This document shows positions 44,397-52,294 of a DNA stretch of 64,000 nucleotides, one piece after another. How positions within the stretch are numbered: position 1 is the first letter of the stretch; each line of letters begins with the position of its first letter. The notes beneath the pieces are model-generated. The model did no database searches. It saw nothing but the letters and a program-made list of their open reading frames with translations, and was not told the DNA's origin. The DNA is from an uncultured Eubacteriales bacterium (lineage in GTDB: Bacteria > Bacillota > Clostridia > Oscillospirales > CAG-272). Both the position numbers and the translations under genes were made by a program. The stretch is taken from assembly GCA_934378145.1 (NCBI GenBank), contig CAKXXW010000002.1:1-64000 (forward strand), written 5' to 3'.

Positions 44397-44789
44397 TCAG
44401 TGGTGGCAATCGCCGCCGCAGCATGAGCAGTCATGCGAGCAGGACTGCGGAAGTTCGCCGGTGATATTGTAGGTGATGATATTGTTGACGCTCTCCATAA
44501 GCTCGTTCACGGCGCTCTGCGCATCGCTGAGTCTTCCGAACACCTCGCTGTTGAGTATCAGCTTGTAAAGCTCGTCGACTCTTCCCTGCATCTTCGCGAT
44601 GAGAAGTCTGTCGGGATTTGCCTGTCCTGCCTGCTCCTGCAGAGCCTGCTGCTGTACCTCGTATTCGCGGAGCCATGTCTGAAGGTCCGTGTCGGCGTCA
44701 AAAGCGTCGCGCGCCGCGTTCAGTTCGGCTATCCTCTTGTCTTCTTTGATCGTTTTGCCGAGTTCTGCGGCAAGTTCTTCGATGGTCAT
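44397..44789 (-). CDS. YlbF/YmcA family protein with Cys/His tail
   Basis: Helical 130-residue protein of the YlbF (Com_YlbF) family: long helices with LREYEVQQQALQEQA and DELYKLILNSEVFGRL. In Bacillus YlbF works with YmcA and YaaT, carries Fe-S clusters and modulates RNase Y. The C-terminal tail SCSHDCSCCGGDCHH has five Cys and three His in 15 residues, a likely metal or cluster site. Placed between miaB and mutS, a common clostridial location. AGGAGAACAAACCA precedes the ATG. Confidence 0.85.
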   Translation of the reverse strand: MTIEELAAELGKTIKEDKRIAELNAARDAFDADTDLQTWLREYEVQQQALQEQAGQANPDRLLIAKMQGRVDELYKLILNSEVFGRLSDAQSAVNELMESVNNIITYNITGELPQSCSHDCSCCGGDCHH

Positions 44790-44809
44790 TGGTTTGTTCT
44801 CCTTTATAA

Positions 44810-46225
44810 TTATTTTTTTATTATTTCTCCGTAAAGATTGAATGTCTCGGCGCGCGTGATCCTCACATCGGTAAAATGTCCCGCAAGTGACGGATCGCCG
44901 CCGAATATGACTATTTTGTCCTGCTCCGTGCGTCCCTCGAGCATATCTCCGTTTCCGTGGCTCACGCCGTCGCAGAGTACGCGAAGTTCCGCGCCCTCAA
45001 GTATCTTATTCTTTTCGAGCGAGATCTCATTCTGAAGCGCGACGAGCCTCTCAAAGCGGCTGTTCTTGACCTCGTCGGGTATCTTATCCGGCATTTCCGC
45101 CGCGGGCGTGCCGCTTCTCGGCGAGTAAATGAAAGAAAAGATACGGTCGTATCTGATCTTACGCAGAGCCTCGAGCGTTGCCTCGAAATCCTCCTCGGTC
45201 TCCCCCGGGAAGCCGACGATTATGTCGGAGGTCACCGACACGCCGGGGATCCTCTCGCGCAGGTAGGCGAGCTTGTCCGTATATTCCCCGAAGGTATAAT
45301 GCCTGTTCATACGCCTGAGTATCCTGTCGCTGCCGGATTGGAGCGGAAGGTGGAGCTGCTTTGCTATCTTTTTCTCTTCGGCGATCGCGTCGATAAGCTC
45401 GCGCGTCGCGTCCTTCGGATGACTTGTCATAAAGTGCAGGACAAAGTCCCCGTCAAGAGAGGCGAGCCTTCTCAGAAGCTGCGGGAAGGTGCAGTCAAAG
45501 CCACTCCCCTTGCCGTAAGAATTGACATTCTGCCCGAGAAGGGTTATATCGCGGTAGCCGTCGGCAATAAGTCCCCTGACCTCGGCTTCTATATCCTCCG
45601 GACGGCGGCTGCGCTCGCGTCCGCGGACATACGGCACTATACAGTATGTACAGAAATTGTTACATCCGTACATCACCGACACCCACGCGCGGTAGGACGA
45701 TTCGCGCCTTACCGGAACATCCTCGGCAATATCGGGCTGTTCGGGTTCGGTCGCAAAGCTCCGCTTTCCCCCGCGAAGGCGATCGAGCAGCATCCCCGGG
45801 AAAAGATGCAGCGATCCGGGCGGAAAGGTTATATCGACATAAGGATAGCGCATCTTAAGCTCGGTGCGGCGCTTTTCCTGCCCCACCATACAGCCGCAGA
45901 CGGCGATCACAAGCGAAGGATCCTTCTCTTTTATGTGCTTGTACTGACCGATTATCGAGAGAGTCTTTCTCTCTGCGTGTTCACGCACGGCACAGGTATT
46001 CACGATTATGAGATCGGCGTCGTCCGGCACCTCGGTCTTAATGTACCCCATAAGCTCGGCAAGCCCCGCGAGTCTTTCGCTGTCAGCCTCATTCTGCTGA
46101 CATCCGAAAGTCCGCACATAATATCTGAAAAGCCTTCCGTCACCCGCCACCGCGCGAAGGAGCGTTCTGACCTCCCCCGCGGCAAATGAGGCGCGGTCGT
46201 TCAGCATACTGATTATTTCCGACAT
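44810..46225 (-). CDS. miaB: tRNA-2-methylthio-N6-dimethylallyladenosine synthase
   Basis: Radical-SAM methylthiotransferase acting on i6A37 of tRNA. From MSEIISMLNDRAS it has 471 residues; the longer frame includes the -10 region. N-terminal cluster Cys are in FGCQQNEADSE, NTCAVRE and VCGCMVGQ; the radical SAM CxxxCxxC is GCNNFCTYCIVPYVRGRE. A C-terminal TRAM domain completes it. First gene of a nine-gene unit reaching uvrA, behind a perfect promoter. Confidence 0.96.
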   Translation of the reverse strand: MSEIISMLNDRASFAAGEVRTLLRAVAGDGRLFRYYVRTFGCQQNEADSERLAGLAELMGYIKTEVPDDADLIIVNTCAVREHAERKTLSIIGQYKHIKEKDPSLVIAVCGCMVGQEKRRTELKMRYPYVDITFPPGSLHLFPGMLLDRLRGGKRSFATEPEQPDIAEDVPVRRESSYRAWVSVMYGCNNFCTYCIVPYVRGRERSRRPEDIEAEVRGLIADGYRDITLLGQNVNSYGKGSGFDCTFPQLLRRLASLDGDFVLHFMTSHPKDATRELIDAIAEEKKIAKQLHLPLQSGSDRILRRMNRHYTFGEYTDKLAYLRERIPGVSVTSDIIVGFPGETEEDFEATLEALRKIRYDRIFSFIYSPRSGTPAAEMPDKIPDEVKNSRFERLVALQNEISLEKNKILEGAELRVLCDGVSHGNGDMLEGRTEQDKIVIFGGDPSLAGHFTDVRITRAETFNLYGEIIKK

Positions 46226-46262
46226 AGTATCTCCGAAACAAGAAAAATATAAGCAATATAAT

Positions 46263-46291
46263 ATTATACTATACCTGTCGTGTTTTGTCAA
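46263..46291 (-). promoter_or_regulatory. promoter of the miaB-uvrA operon
   Basis: On the minus strand TTGACA (46291-46286) and TATAAT (46268-46263), both perfect, 17 bases apart, 37 bases before miaB. Confidence 0.85.
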
Positions 46292-46348
46292 CCGCGCATA
46301 TGCAATAATAATCTTTTTGCCGTGCAGTGCAATATAGGGCGGTTTGAC

Positions 46349-46377
46349 TTGACATATCCGCCCGCCGATGATATAAT
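46349..46377 (+). promoter_or_regulatory. promoter of the exporter operon
   Basis: TTGACA (46349-46354) and TATAAT (46372-46377), both perfect, 17 bases apart, about 40 bases before the TTG start codon. Divergent from the miaB promoter, with 57 bases between the -35 boxes. Confidence 0.85.
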
Positions 46378-46418
46378 ATAACTTAATTCATTTTACGAAT
46401 CAACGGAGCAACGAAAAA

Positions 46419-47348
46419 TTGACTGAATTTTTATCCGAGGTCGTCCTCGACTGTATCATAGACTCTGTAAAGCTCTTCCCTTTTATATTTCTGACCTATC
46501 TCGTGATGGAGATCATAGAGCATAAAGCCAGTAAAAAGCTCGAAAGCGCCGCAAGCAAGGCGGGACGGCTCGGGCCTCTCTTCGGTGGGCTGCTCGGTGC
46601 GATCCCTCAGTGCGGATTCTCCGCCGCCGCGGCGGGGCTTTATTCCGGAAGGCTGATAAGCGTCGGAACGCTTCTTGCGATATTCCTGTCGACATCGGAC
46701 GAAATGATCCCGGTGATGCTTTCGTCCGCGGTCGTGCAGAAGGCGGGATGGACGGTTCCGCTCAAACTGCTCGCGGTAAAGGTCGTCTGCGCCGTGATAG
46801 CCGGTTTTGCCGTCGACCTTGTCATCGGACTTGCCGGAAAAAACAAAACCGCCGCCGTTTCCGATGAGCCGGAAGAAGAGATATGTGAGATGTGCGAACA
46901 CGATCACTGTAAGTGCGGAGAACACGGAGTTTTTCTCTCGGCTCTGATCCATTCGGCGAAGATCCTCGGCTTCATCGCCGCCGTGATGTTTGCCGTCGGC
47001 ACGGCGATATTCATCCTTGAGCAGAACGGCATCGACAAGGAGGCCATCGGCGGATTCATAAAGGGTCTGCCCGTCCTCGGAGAATTTATCACGGGTCTTA
47101 TCGGACTTATCCCGAACTGTGCGGCATCGGTCATACTCACCGAGCTTTACGCCGAGGGCGTAATAAATGCCGGGCAGGCACTCTCGGGGCTTTTCGCCGG
47201 AGCGGGAGTCGGAGTGCTTATACTCTTCCGCACCAACCGCGGAAGACTGCGCGAAAATATGCTTATACTTCTGACACTCTATCTTACGGGAGTCGGCTTC
47301 GGACTTCTGTTCAATCTCACGGGGCTTGCGGGACTTCTCGGCCTCTGA
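46419..47348 (+). CDS. putative heavy-metal/arsenic exporter (ArsP_2-like)
   Basis: Integral membrane protein of 309 residues with about eight to ten helices in two similar halves: QCGFSAAAAGLYSGRL in the first and NCAASVILTELYAEGV in the second are internal repeats, each with a Cys in a helix start (IPQCGF, IPNCAA). This matches the PF11449-type putative exporters annotated as arsenic efflux or manganese transporter; the substrate is unproven. The central loop EICEMCEHDHCKCGEHG is Cys/His-rich and likely binds metal. TTG start with CGGAG ten bases before; an ATG start would remove the first helix. Confidence 0.75.
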   Translation: MTEFLSEVVLDCIIDSVKLFPFIFLTYLVMEIIEHKASKKLESAASKAGRLGPLFGGLLGAIPQCGFSAAAAGLYSGRLISVGTLLAIFLSTSDEMIPVMLSSAVVQKAGWTVPLKLLAVKVVCAVIAGFAVDLVIGLAGKNKTAAVSDEPEEEICEMCEHDHCKCGEHGVFLSALIHSAKILGFIAAVMFAVGTAIFILEQNGIDKEAIGGFIKGLPVLGEFITGLIGLIPNCAASVILTELYAEGVINAGQALSGLFAGAGVGVLILFRTNRGRLRENMLILLTLYLTGVGFGLLFNLTGLAGLLGL

Positions 47349-47370
47349 AAAAGAAAAGGAGGAAGACCTT

Positions 47371-48234
47371 ATGCCCTCATCGGAAAGAATCCTGCGGGTC
47401 GCCGCGATCCACGATATGTCCTGCTTCGGCAGGTGCGCGCTGACCGTTGTCATCCCCGTGCTGTCGGCTATGGGGATACAGGTCGTGCCTGTACCGACTG
47501 CGCTTCTCTCTACCCACACGGGCGGCTTTGAAGACCTTTATTTCCGCGATCTTACCGACGATATGACAGAGATCGGAGATCACTTCTCGCGCCTCGGACT
47601 TGAATTCGACGCGATATATACCGGTTTTCTCGGAAGCGAGCGGCAGATCTCGGTCGTATCGGACTTTCTCGACAGATTCGGAAAGAAGAGCTGCCTTCGG
47701 TTCGTTGACCCCGTGATGGGCGACGACGGCGCGCTTTATTCAACATACAATGACAGCCTTGCCGCCGGAATGAAACACCTTTGCGAAAAAGCCGATATAA
47801 TAACCCCTAACCTCACCGAAGCATGCTACCTTACCGGCACCGAATACAGGGACACCGGAAAAATGAGCGAAAACGACGCCGCGGATCTCGCGGCGAAGGT
47901 ATGCCGGAAGCTCGGGGACCTGACCGACGCAGACATAGTCATAACGGGCATAGACACCGTCGAAGGAAAGGTCGGCTGCTACTGCTATACCGAAGAGTGC
48001 GGGCGATTCTTCTCGCGCCCGAAGGTCGGAGCCGGCTACCCGGGGACGGGCGAGCTTTTCGCATCGGTAATGCTCGGAAGGCTGCTCAAAAGGAAGAGCT
48101 TCCTTTCCTCGGCGGAATATGCGGCTGACTTTACGCGCCGTGCCGTGGAGTATTCACTTGACTTTTCATCGCCCGTGCGGGAGGGCGTGATCTTCGAGCC
48201 TCTGCTCGGGGATCTCGCGAATAAAAATGACTGA
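47371..48234 (+). CDS. pyridoxamine/pyridoxal kinase
   Basis: PfkB/ribokinase-fold kinase that phosphorylates B6 vitamers. The start MPSSERILRVAAIHDMS follows a perfect AAAGGAGG. 287 residues with GRCALTVVIPVL, PVPTALLSTHTGG, VDPVMGDDG, ITPNLTEACYLTG and the phosphate loop AGYPGTGELFASVML, where the usual Asp of GTGD is Glu. PdxY/PdxK-type; a ThiD-like role is less likely given the THTGG sequence. Coupled to the CDF gene by an 8-base overlap. Confidence 0.83.
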   Translation: MPSSERILRVAAIHDMSCFGRCALTVVIPVLSAMGIQVVPVPTALLSTHTGGFEDLYFRDLTDDMTEIGDHFSRLGLEFDAIYTGFLGSERQISVVSDFLDRFGKKSCLRFVDPVMGDDGALYSTYNDSLAAGMKHLCEKADIITPNLTEACYLTGTEYRDTGKMSENDAADLAAKVCRKLGDLTDADIVITGIDTVEGKVGCYCYTEECGRFFSRPKVGAGYPGTGELFASVMLGRLLKRKSFLSSAEYAADFTRRAVEYSLDFSSPVREGVIFEPLLGDLANKND

Positions 48235-49396
48235 ACTGCTTTGCAAACTCTTTATAAAGGACAGGAGCAATACCTCGTCGCCCGAGGTCCACAAACGCTA
48301 CGGGACGATGGTGAGTATCGTTGCGATAATAATAAACGCCCTGCTCTTTGCATCAAAACTCATAATAGGAAAAAAGATAGGCTCGGTCGCGGTATGCGCC
48401 GATGCCATGAATAACCTTGCCGATGCGGGGTCGTCGGTCATCTCCTTTGTGAGCTTCCGTATCGCGGCAAAGCCCGCGGACCGCAAACACCCCTTCGGTC
48501 ACGCAAGGATCGAATATGTCACCTCGATGCTCGTGTCCTTCCTCGTTCTCCATACCGCCATCGACATAGTGACAGAATCCTTCGGCAAGCTCTTCTCGGG
48601 CGGAGAGGCGACCGGGACGCATCCGGCGGTCTTCGTGATACTCGGTGCGGCGATACTTCTGAAGCTCTGGCTTTGCCTTTTCAACAGAAAAATAGGCAAA
48701 AAGATAAATTCCCCGATAATGAAGGCAAATTCGGCAGACAGCCTCTCGGATGCTCTGTCGACCGCGGCAGTCCTCGGCTCGGCGGTGCTTATGTACTTCT
48801 TCCCCGCGATATGGCAGGCGGATGCGGTCATGGGTCTTATCGTCGGCGTGCTGATCTTCGTTTCGGGCATAAAGATATTCAACGCGGCAAAGAACGCGAT
48901 CCTCGGCGAGGCTCCCGACGGCAGCATAGAGGAGTCGATCGCCGCCGTGATCTCGGAATACCCCGACGCGCTCGGCTATCACGATCTCTTCATACACAAT
49001 TACGGCCCCGGAAGATGCATAGTCTCACTTCATATCGAGGTCGACGGCGCGACCGATGTTTTCAGATCGCACGATATGATCGACAACATCGAAAAGGAGC
49101 TTCGCGAAAAGTACGGCTATGTCGCAACAGTCCACATGGATCCCATCGTGACCGATAACGAACGCATAAACGAGCTTCACAAAAGGATAGAAGCCGCCGT
49201 TTCCTCGATAGACGGACAGCTGAAAATACACGATTTCCGTTTTGTCGAGGGTGAGACTCACACTAACCTCATCTTTGATGTTTCGGCACCCTTTGAACTG
49301 AAAATGACCGATGAAGAGATCGCCGAACGCGTAAAAAAAGCAGTCTCGTCCATCGGAGAAAATTACTTTGCGGTCATAACGGTCGACCGCTGCTAA
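48227..49396 (+). CDS. cation diffusion facilitator family transporter
   Basis: Divalent cation exporter, 389 residues. Six membrane helices in the first 210 residues. Metal site motifs: NNLAD in helix 2 and DSLSD in helix 5, with FGHARIEY between helices. Zn-type CDFs have HxxxD in these places, whereas Mn/Fe types use Asp/Asn, so manganese or iron is more likely than zinc. The cytoplasmic C-terminal domain (HDLFIHNYGPGRCIVSLHIE) is longer than usual, with a second small domain ending VITVDRC. In an operon with the putative exporter upstream. Confidence 0.87.
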   Translation: MTELLCKLFIKDRSNTSSPEVHKRYGTMVSIVAIIINALLFASKLIIGKKIGSVAVCADAMNNLADAGSSVISFVSFRIAAKPADRKHPFGHARIEYVTSMLVSFLVLHTAIDIVTESFGKLFSGGEATGTHPAVFVILGAAILLKLWLCLFNRKIGKKINSPIMKANSADSLSDALSTAAVLGSAVLMYFFPAIWQADAVMGLIVGVLIFVSGIKIFNAAKNAILGEAPDGSIEESIAAVISEYPDALGYHDLFIHNYGPGRCIVSLHIEVDGATDVFRSHDMIDNIEKELREKYGYVATVHMDPIVTDNERINELHKRIEAAVSSIDGQLKIHDFRFVEGETHTNLIFDVSAPFELKMTDEEIAERVKKAVSSIGENYFAVITVDRC

Positions 49397-49423
49397 AAAC
49401 GCAAGAAAGGAACGGTCGTAAAA

Positions 49424-51097
49424 ATGGCAGAAAACACACGCGAAAAGAGTGCGGATACGCTTCGCACGCTCCTTAACGCAGAGGTCAGGCGCAGAGGCTC
49501 CTCTGTTGCGATCTCGGCAAAATCGGGAGAACGCTATATCAACTTTTCACGCAAGACCCTGCGCGAAAATGCGCACTCCCTCGGTGCGGCGCTCCGCGCC
49601 GACGGCTACGAGGGCAAAAATATCGTTATCGCAGGCGAGAACGGCTATTTCTGGGCAATGAGCTACCTTGCCGTTACCTGCTATTGCGGCACGGCTCTGC
49701 CGCTCTCGCGCAGTCTTGAGCCCGAAACATTTGCAAATATAGCCTCCGACTGCGGCGCACCTCTTGCCATACTCGGCGACGAATGTGAAAGTATCGCCGC
49801 CGCACTTAAGGGAAAAGGCATAAAAACGATCTCCTTTTCCGACCTTGACAGCCTTATCCTCCGCGGAAGCACAGAAAAGCCCGGGCATCACCAGCTGTCT
49901 CCCGACACGGTCGCGGAGCTTGCGGTATCGTCGGGCACCGAAGGCAGGATCAAGATAGCCGAGCTGACTCACGCCAACCTTTGCTTTACTTTGTCCCAGC
50001 TCTCGAAGATGCTCCCGGTCGGAGAGGCGGAGGTCTTCTATTCCGTCCTTCCGCTCACCCATTGCTACGAGCGCATCTGCGGATTCCTCTACCCGCTATG
50101 TAGCGGAGCAACCGTAGCTTACGGCGAAGGTCTGCGGCACCTTTCGACAAACCTCCGGACGGTAAGACCCACGGTAATACTCTGCGTTCCGTTCGTGCTT
50201 GACAGGATATACTCGAAGATCTGGCAGAACATCGAGAAGAAAGGCATCGGCGAAAAGGTCCGCCGCGTCATAAAGCTCACGAACGCCACGGGACCGCTCA
50301 GAATGACGGTCAGACGGCAGATCTTCGCGGAAATACACGACACCCTCGGTGGAAGGCTCTCGCTCCTTATGTGCGGAGGAAGCCCAGCCGATCCCGACAC
50401 GATCTCTGGGCTTCACGACTTCGGGATCCGTGCGCTCCAGGGCTACGGAATGACCGAATCGGCGGCGCTTATTTCGGTGAACCGCCGTGACCTTCACGAA
50501 TATTCCTCTGTAGGACTCCAGACCCCCGACAGCCTCATCGACATATACAACATCCAGAACGACGGTATCGGTGAAATACGCTACCGCGGCGGAAACATTA
50601 TGAAGGGTTACTTCGATGACCCCGAAGCTACCGAAAAAGCAGTATCCGGCGGATGGCTCTACACCGGAGATATGGGGTACTTCGACCGTCGCGGCTTCCT
50701 CCATATCGTCGGAAGGAAGAGCAACATAATCACCACCAAAAAGGGCAAACAGATCTTCCCCGAAGAGCTTGAGGCAGCCCTCTGCCACAGTCCCTTCGTG
50801 AAAAGCGTCGTGGTCGTCGGTATCCCGAATACGGCAAACGACGATTACGACATAGTAGCCGTGATATTCCCCGATGAGAAGAACCTCTCGGAGATCTACG
50901 GTGAATACCTCTCGGATGAGCAGGTCTCAGCCGAGCTTACCTACGCTGTCAGACAGGCAAACAGCGACCGCGACAGCTCCCGCCGCATCCGTAAATTCAT
51001 CATAAGGCATGAGGACTTCCCGATGAACGAGGACGGCAAGATCCTGCGTGCCGGGGTCGCCGAAGAGGCTTCGCGCCTTGCCGGAAAGAATGTCTGA
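49424..51097 (+). CDS. AMP-binding acyl-CoA synthetase-like protein
   Basis: ANL-superfamily adenylating enzyme, 557 residues. C-terminal motifs are conserved: GYGMTESAALISVN, WLYTGDMGYFDRRGFLHIVG, KSNIITTKKGKQIFPEELE and the hinge Lys region NEDGKILRA. The phosphate loop, usually TSGTTGxPKGV, reads SSGTEGRIKIAELTHANL, with changes in the second Thr and in the PKG part, so activity on ATP may be altered. It probably activates a fatty acid. An AAAGGA lies 12 bases before the ATG. The end overlaps the small frame at 51090. Confidence 0.8.
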   Translation: MAENTREKSADTLRTLLNAEVRRRGSSVAISAKSGERYINFSRKTLRENAHSLGAALRADGYEGKNIVIAGENGYFWAMSYLAVTCYCGTALPLSRSLEPETFANIASDCGAPLAILGDECESIAAALKGKGIKTISFSDLDSLILRGSTEKPGHHQLSPDTVAELAVSSGTEGRIKIAELTHANLCFTLSQLSKMLPVGEAEVFYSVLPLTHCYERICGFLYPLCSGATVAYGEGLRHLSTNLRTVRPTVILCVPFVLDRIYSKIWQNIEKKGIGEKVRRVIKLTNATGPLRMTVRRQIFAEIHDTLGGRLSLLMCGGSPADPDTISGLHDFGIRALQGYGMTESAALISVNRRDLHEYSSVGLQTPDSLIDIYNIQNDGIGEIRYRGGNIMKGYFDDPEATEKAVSGGWLYTGDMGYFDRRGFLHIVGRKSNIITTKKGKQIFPEELEAALCHSPFVKSVVVVGIPNTANDDYDIVAVIFPDEKNLSEIYGEYLSDEQVSAELTYAVRQANSDRDSSRRIRKFIIRHEDFPMNEDGKILRAGVAEEASRLAGKNV

Positions 51098-51197
51098 AAA
51101 ACCGCATAAAGGAGGTCGGAAAAGAGAAAAAACACCTGCCGCAAGGCATAAGTTCAAACAAAAATTCGCGGGAGACCGCAGTAACAAAGGATTCTGA
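51090..51197 (+). CDS. possible 35-residue basic peptide
   Basis: An open frame between the acyl-CoA-synthetase-like gene and the glycosyltransferase gene, starting ATG inside the last codons of the former (GGAAAGAATG) and ending eight bases before the next gene. MSEKPHKGGRKREKTPAARH is the start; it has many Lys, Arg and His and no hydrophobic stretch. The spacing of GGAAAG to ATG is short, and AAAGGAGG lies within the frame, so expression is uncertain. Alternatively the gap is a leader region for the glycosyltransferase. Confidence 0.35.
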   Translation: MSEKPHKGGRKREKTPAARHKFKQKFAGDRSNKGF

Positions 51198-51205
51198 AAA
51201 CAACC

Positions 51206-52228
51206 ATGAAATATATAACTTTTACGGTGCCGTGCTACAATTCGGCGGCATATATGCGCAAATGCATAGATTCACTTCTTCCGATCGGGCGTGATGCCGA
51301 GATCATAATAGTCGACGACGGCTCGAGCGACGACACGGGCGTCATAGCCGATGCCTACGCGGAAAAATATCCGAACATAGTAAGAGTCATACACAAGGAA
51401 AACGGTGGTCACGGCTCGGGCGTAAATGCCGGACTTGAAGCCGCAAAGGGACTCTACTTCAAGGTAGTGGACTCGGACGACTGGCTCAACGAGAAATCGC
51501 TCAGAAAGCTGCTCAATACGATAAAACTCCACTATGCCGCCGGAATCAATGCCGACCTTTACTTCACAAACTATGTCTACGAGCATGTGGAGGACGGCAC
51601 CAGCTACTCTGTCGACTACAAAAATGTCTTTCCGCAGAAAAAGCTCTTCACATGGAAGGACACGAGCAGCTTCCGCCCCTCGCAATACCTCACGATGCAC
51701 GCGATGCTCTATAAGACCGAGGTACTCAGGAAGAGCGGACTGAAGCTCCCTCTTCACACCTTCTATGTCGACAACATATTCATCTTCCATCCCCTGCCCT
51801 ATGTCGAAACGATGTTCTACCTCAACACCGACCTTTACAGGTACTTCATCGGGCGCTCGGATCAGTCGGTCAATCAGGAAATAATAATCAAGCGCATAGA
51901 TCAGCAGATATTCGTCACTAAATGGGTCGCCGAGGACTACCTGAAGCTCCAGCCGATGATAAAGAGCCGCAGGCTGAAAAAATATATGCTCAGCCATGTC
52001 TCTATCCTCGTCACGATATGCTCGGTCTTCCTGACACTCAAAGGCACCCCCGACGCGCTCCTCAAGAAGCGTCAGCTCTGGGAATACTTCAAGCGCCTTG
52101 ACAAAAAGCTCTATAATAAGATCGTGTACAACTCGGTCGCGGGCCTTACGAATATCCCGGGCAAGGGCGGCAGGTTCCTAGTAAAGAACGGCTACAAGCT
52201 CACCCGCAAGATATTCAAGTATAACTAA
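51206..52228 (+). CDS. family 2 glycosyltransferase
   Basis: GT-A-fold enzyme of 340 residues: the start TVPCYNSAAYMRKCIDSLL, the nucleotide-sugar motif IIVDDGSSDDTG, and the metal motif as VVDSDDWLNE (DxD equivalent). The C-terminal third is helical and basic (KSRRLKKYMLSHV, FLTLKGTPDALLKK). It probably adds a sugar to a surface polymer or lipid. The only Shine-Dalgarno candidate is AAAGGA 14 bases before the ATG. Followed by a terminator, so it ends the exporter operon. Confidence 0.9.
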   Translation: MKYITFTVPCYNSAAYMRKCIDSLLPIGRDAEIIIVDDGSSDDTGVIADAYAEKYPNIVRVIHKENGGHGSGVNAGLEAAKGLYFKVVDSDDWLNEKSLRKLLNTIKLHYAAGINADLYFTNYVYEHVEDGTSYSVDYKNVFPQKKLFTWKDTSSFRPSQYLTMHAMLYKTEVLRKSGLKLPLHTFYVDNIFIFHPLPYVETMFYLNTDLYRYFIGRSDQSVNQEIIIKRIDQQIFVTKWVAEDYLKLQPMIKSRRLKKYMLSHVSILVTICSVFLTLKGTPDALLKKRQLWEYFKRLDKKLYNKIVYNSVAGLTNIPGKGGRFLVKNGYKLTRKIFKYN

Positions 52229-52235
52229 AAAAATC

Positions 52236-52279
52236 AAGGATCTCCCTCTCCGGAATTCCGGAAAAGGAGATCCTTTTTC
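52236..52279. terminator. bidirectional terminator
   Basis: Arms AAGGATCTCC (52236-52245) and GGAGATCCTT (52266-52275), with CCGGAATTCCGG in between, preceded by A residues and followed by TTTTTC. It serves the convergent glycosyltransferase and secreted CHAP protein genes. Confidence 0.75.
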
Positions 52280-52294
52280 TTTTGGTTTCAAATT

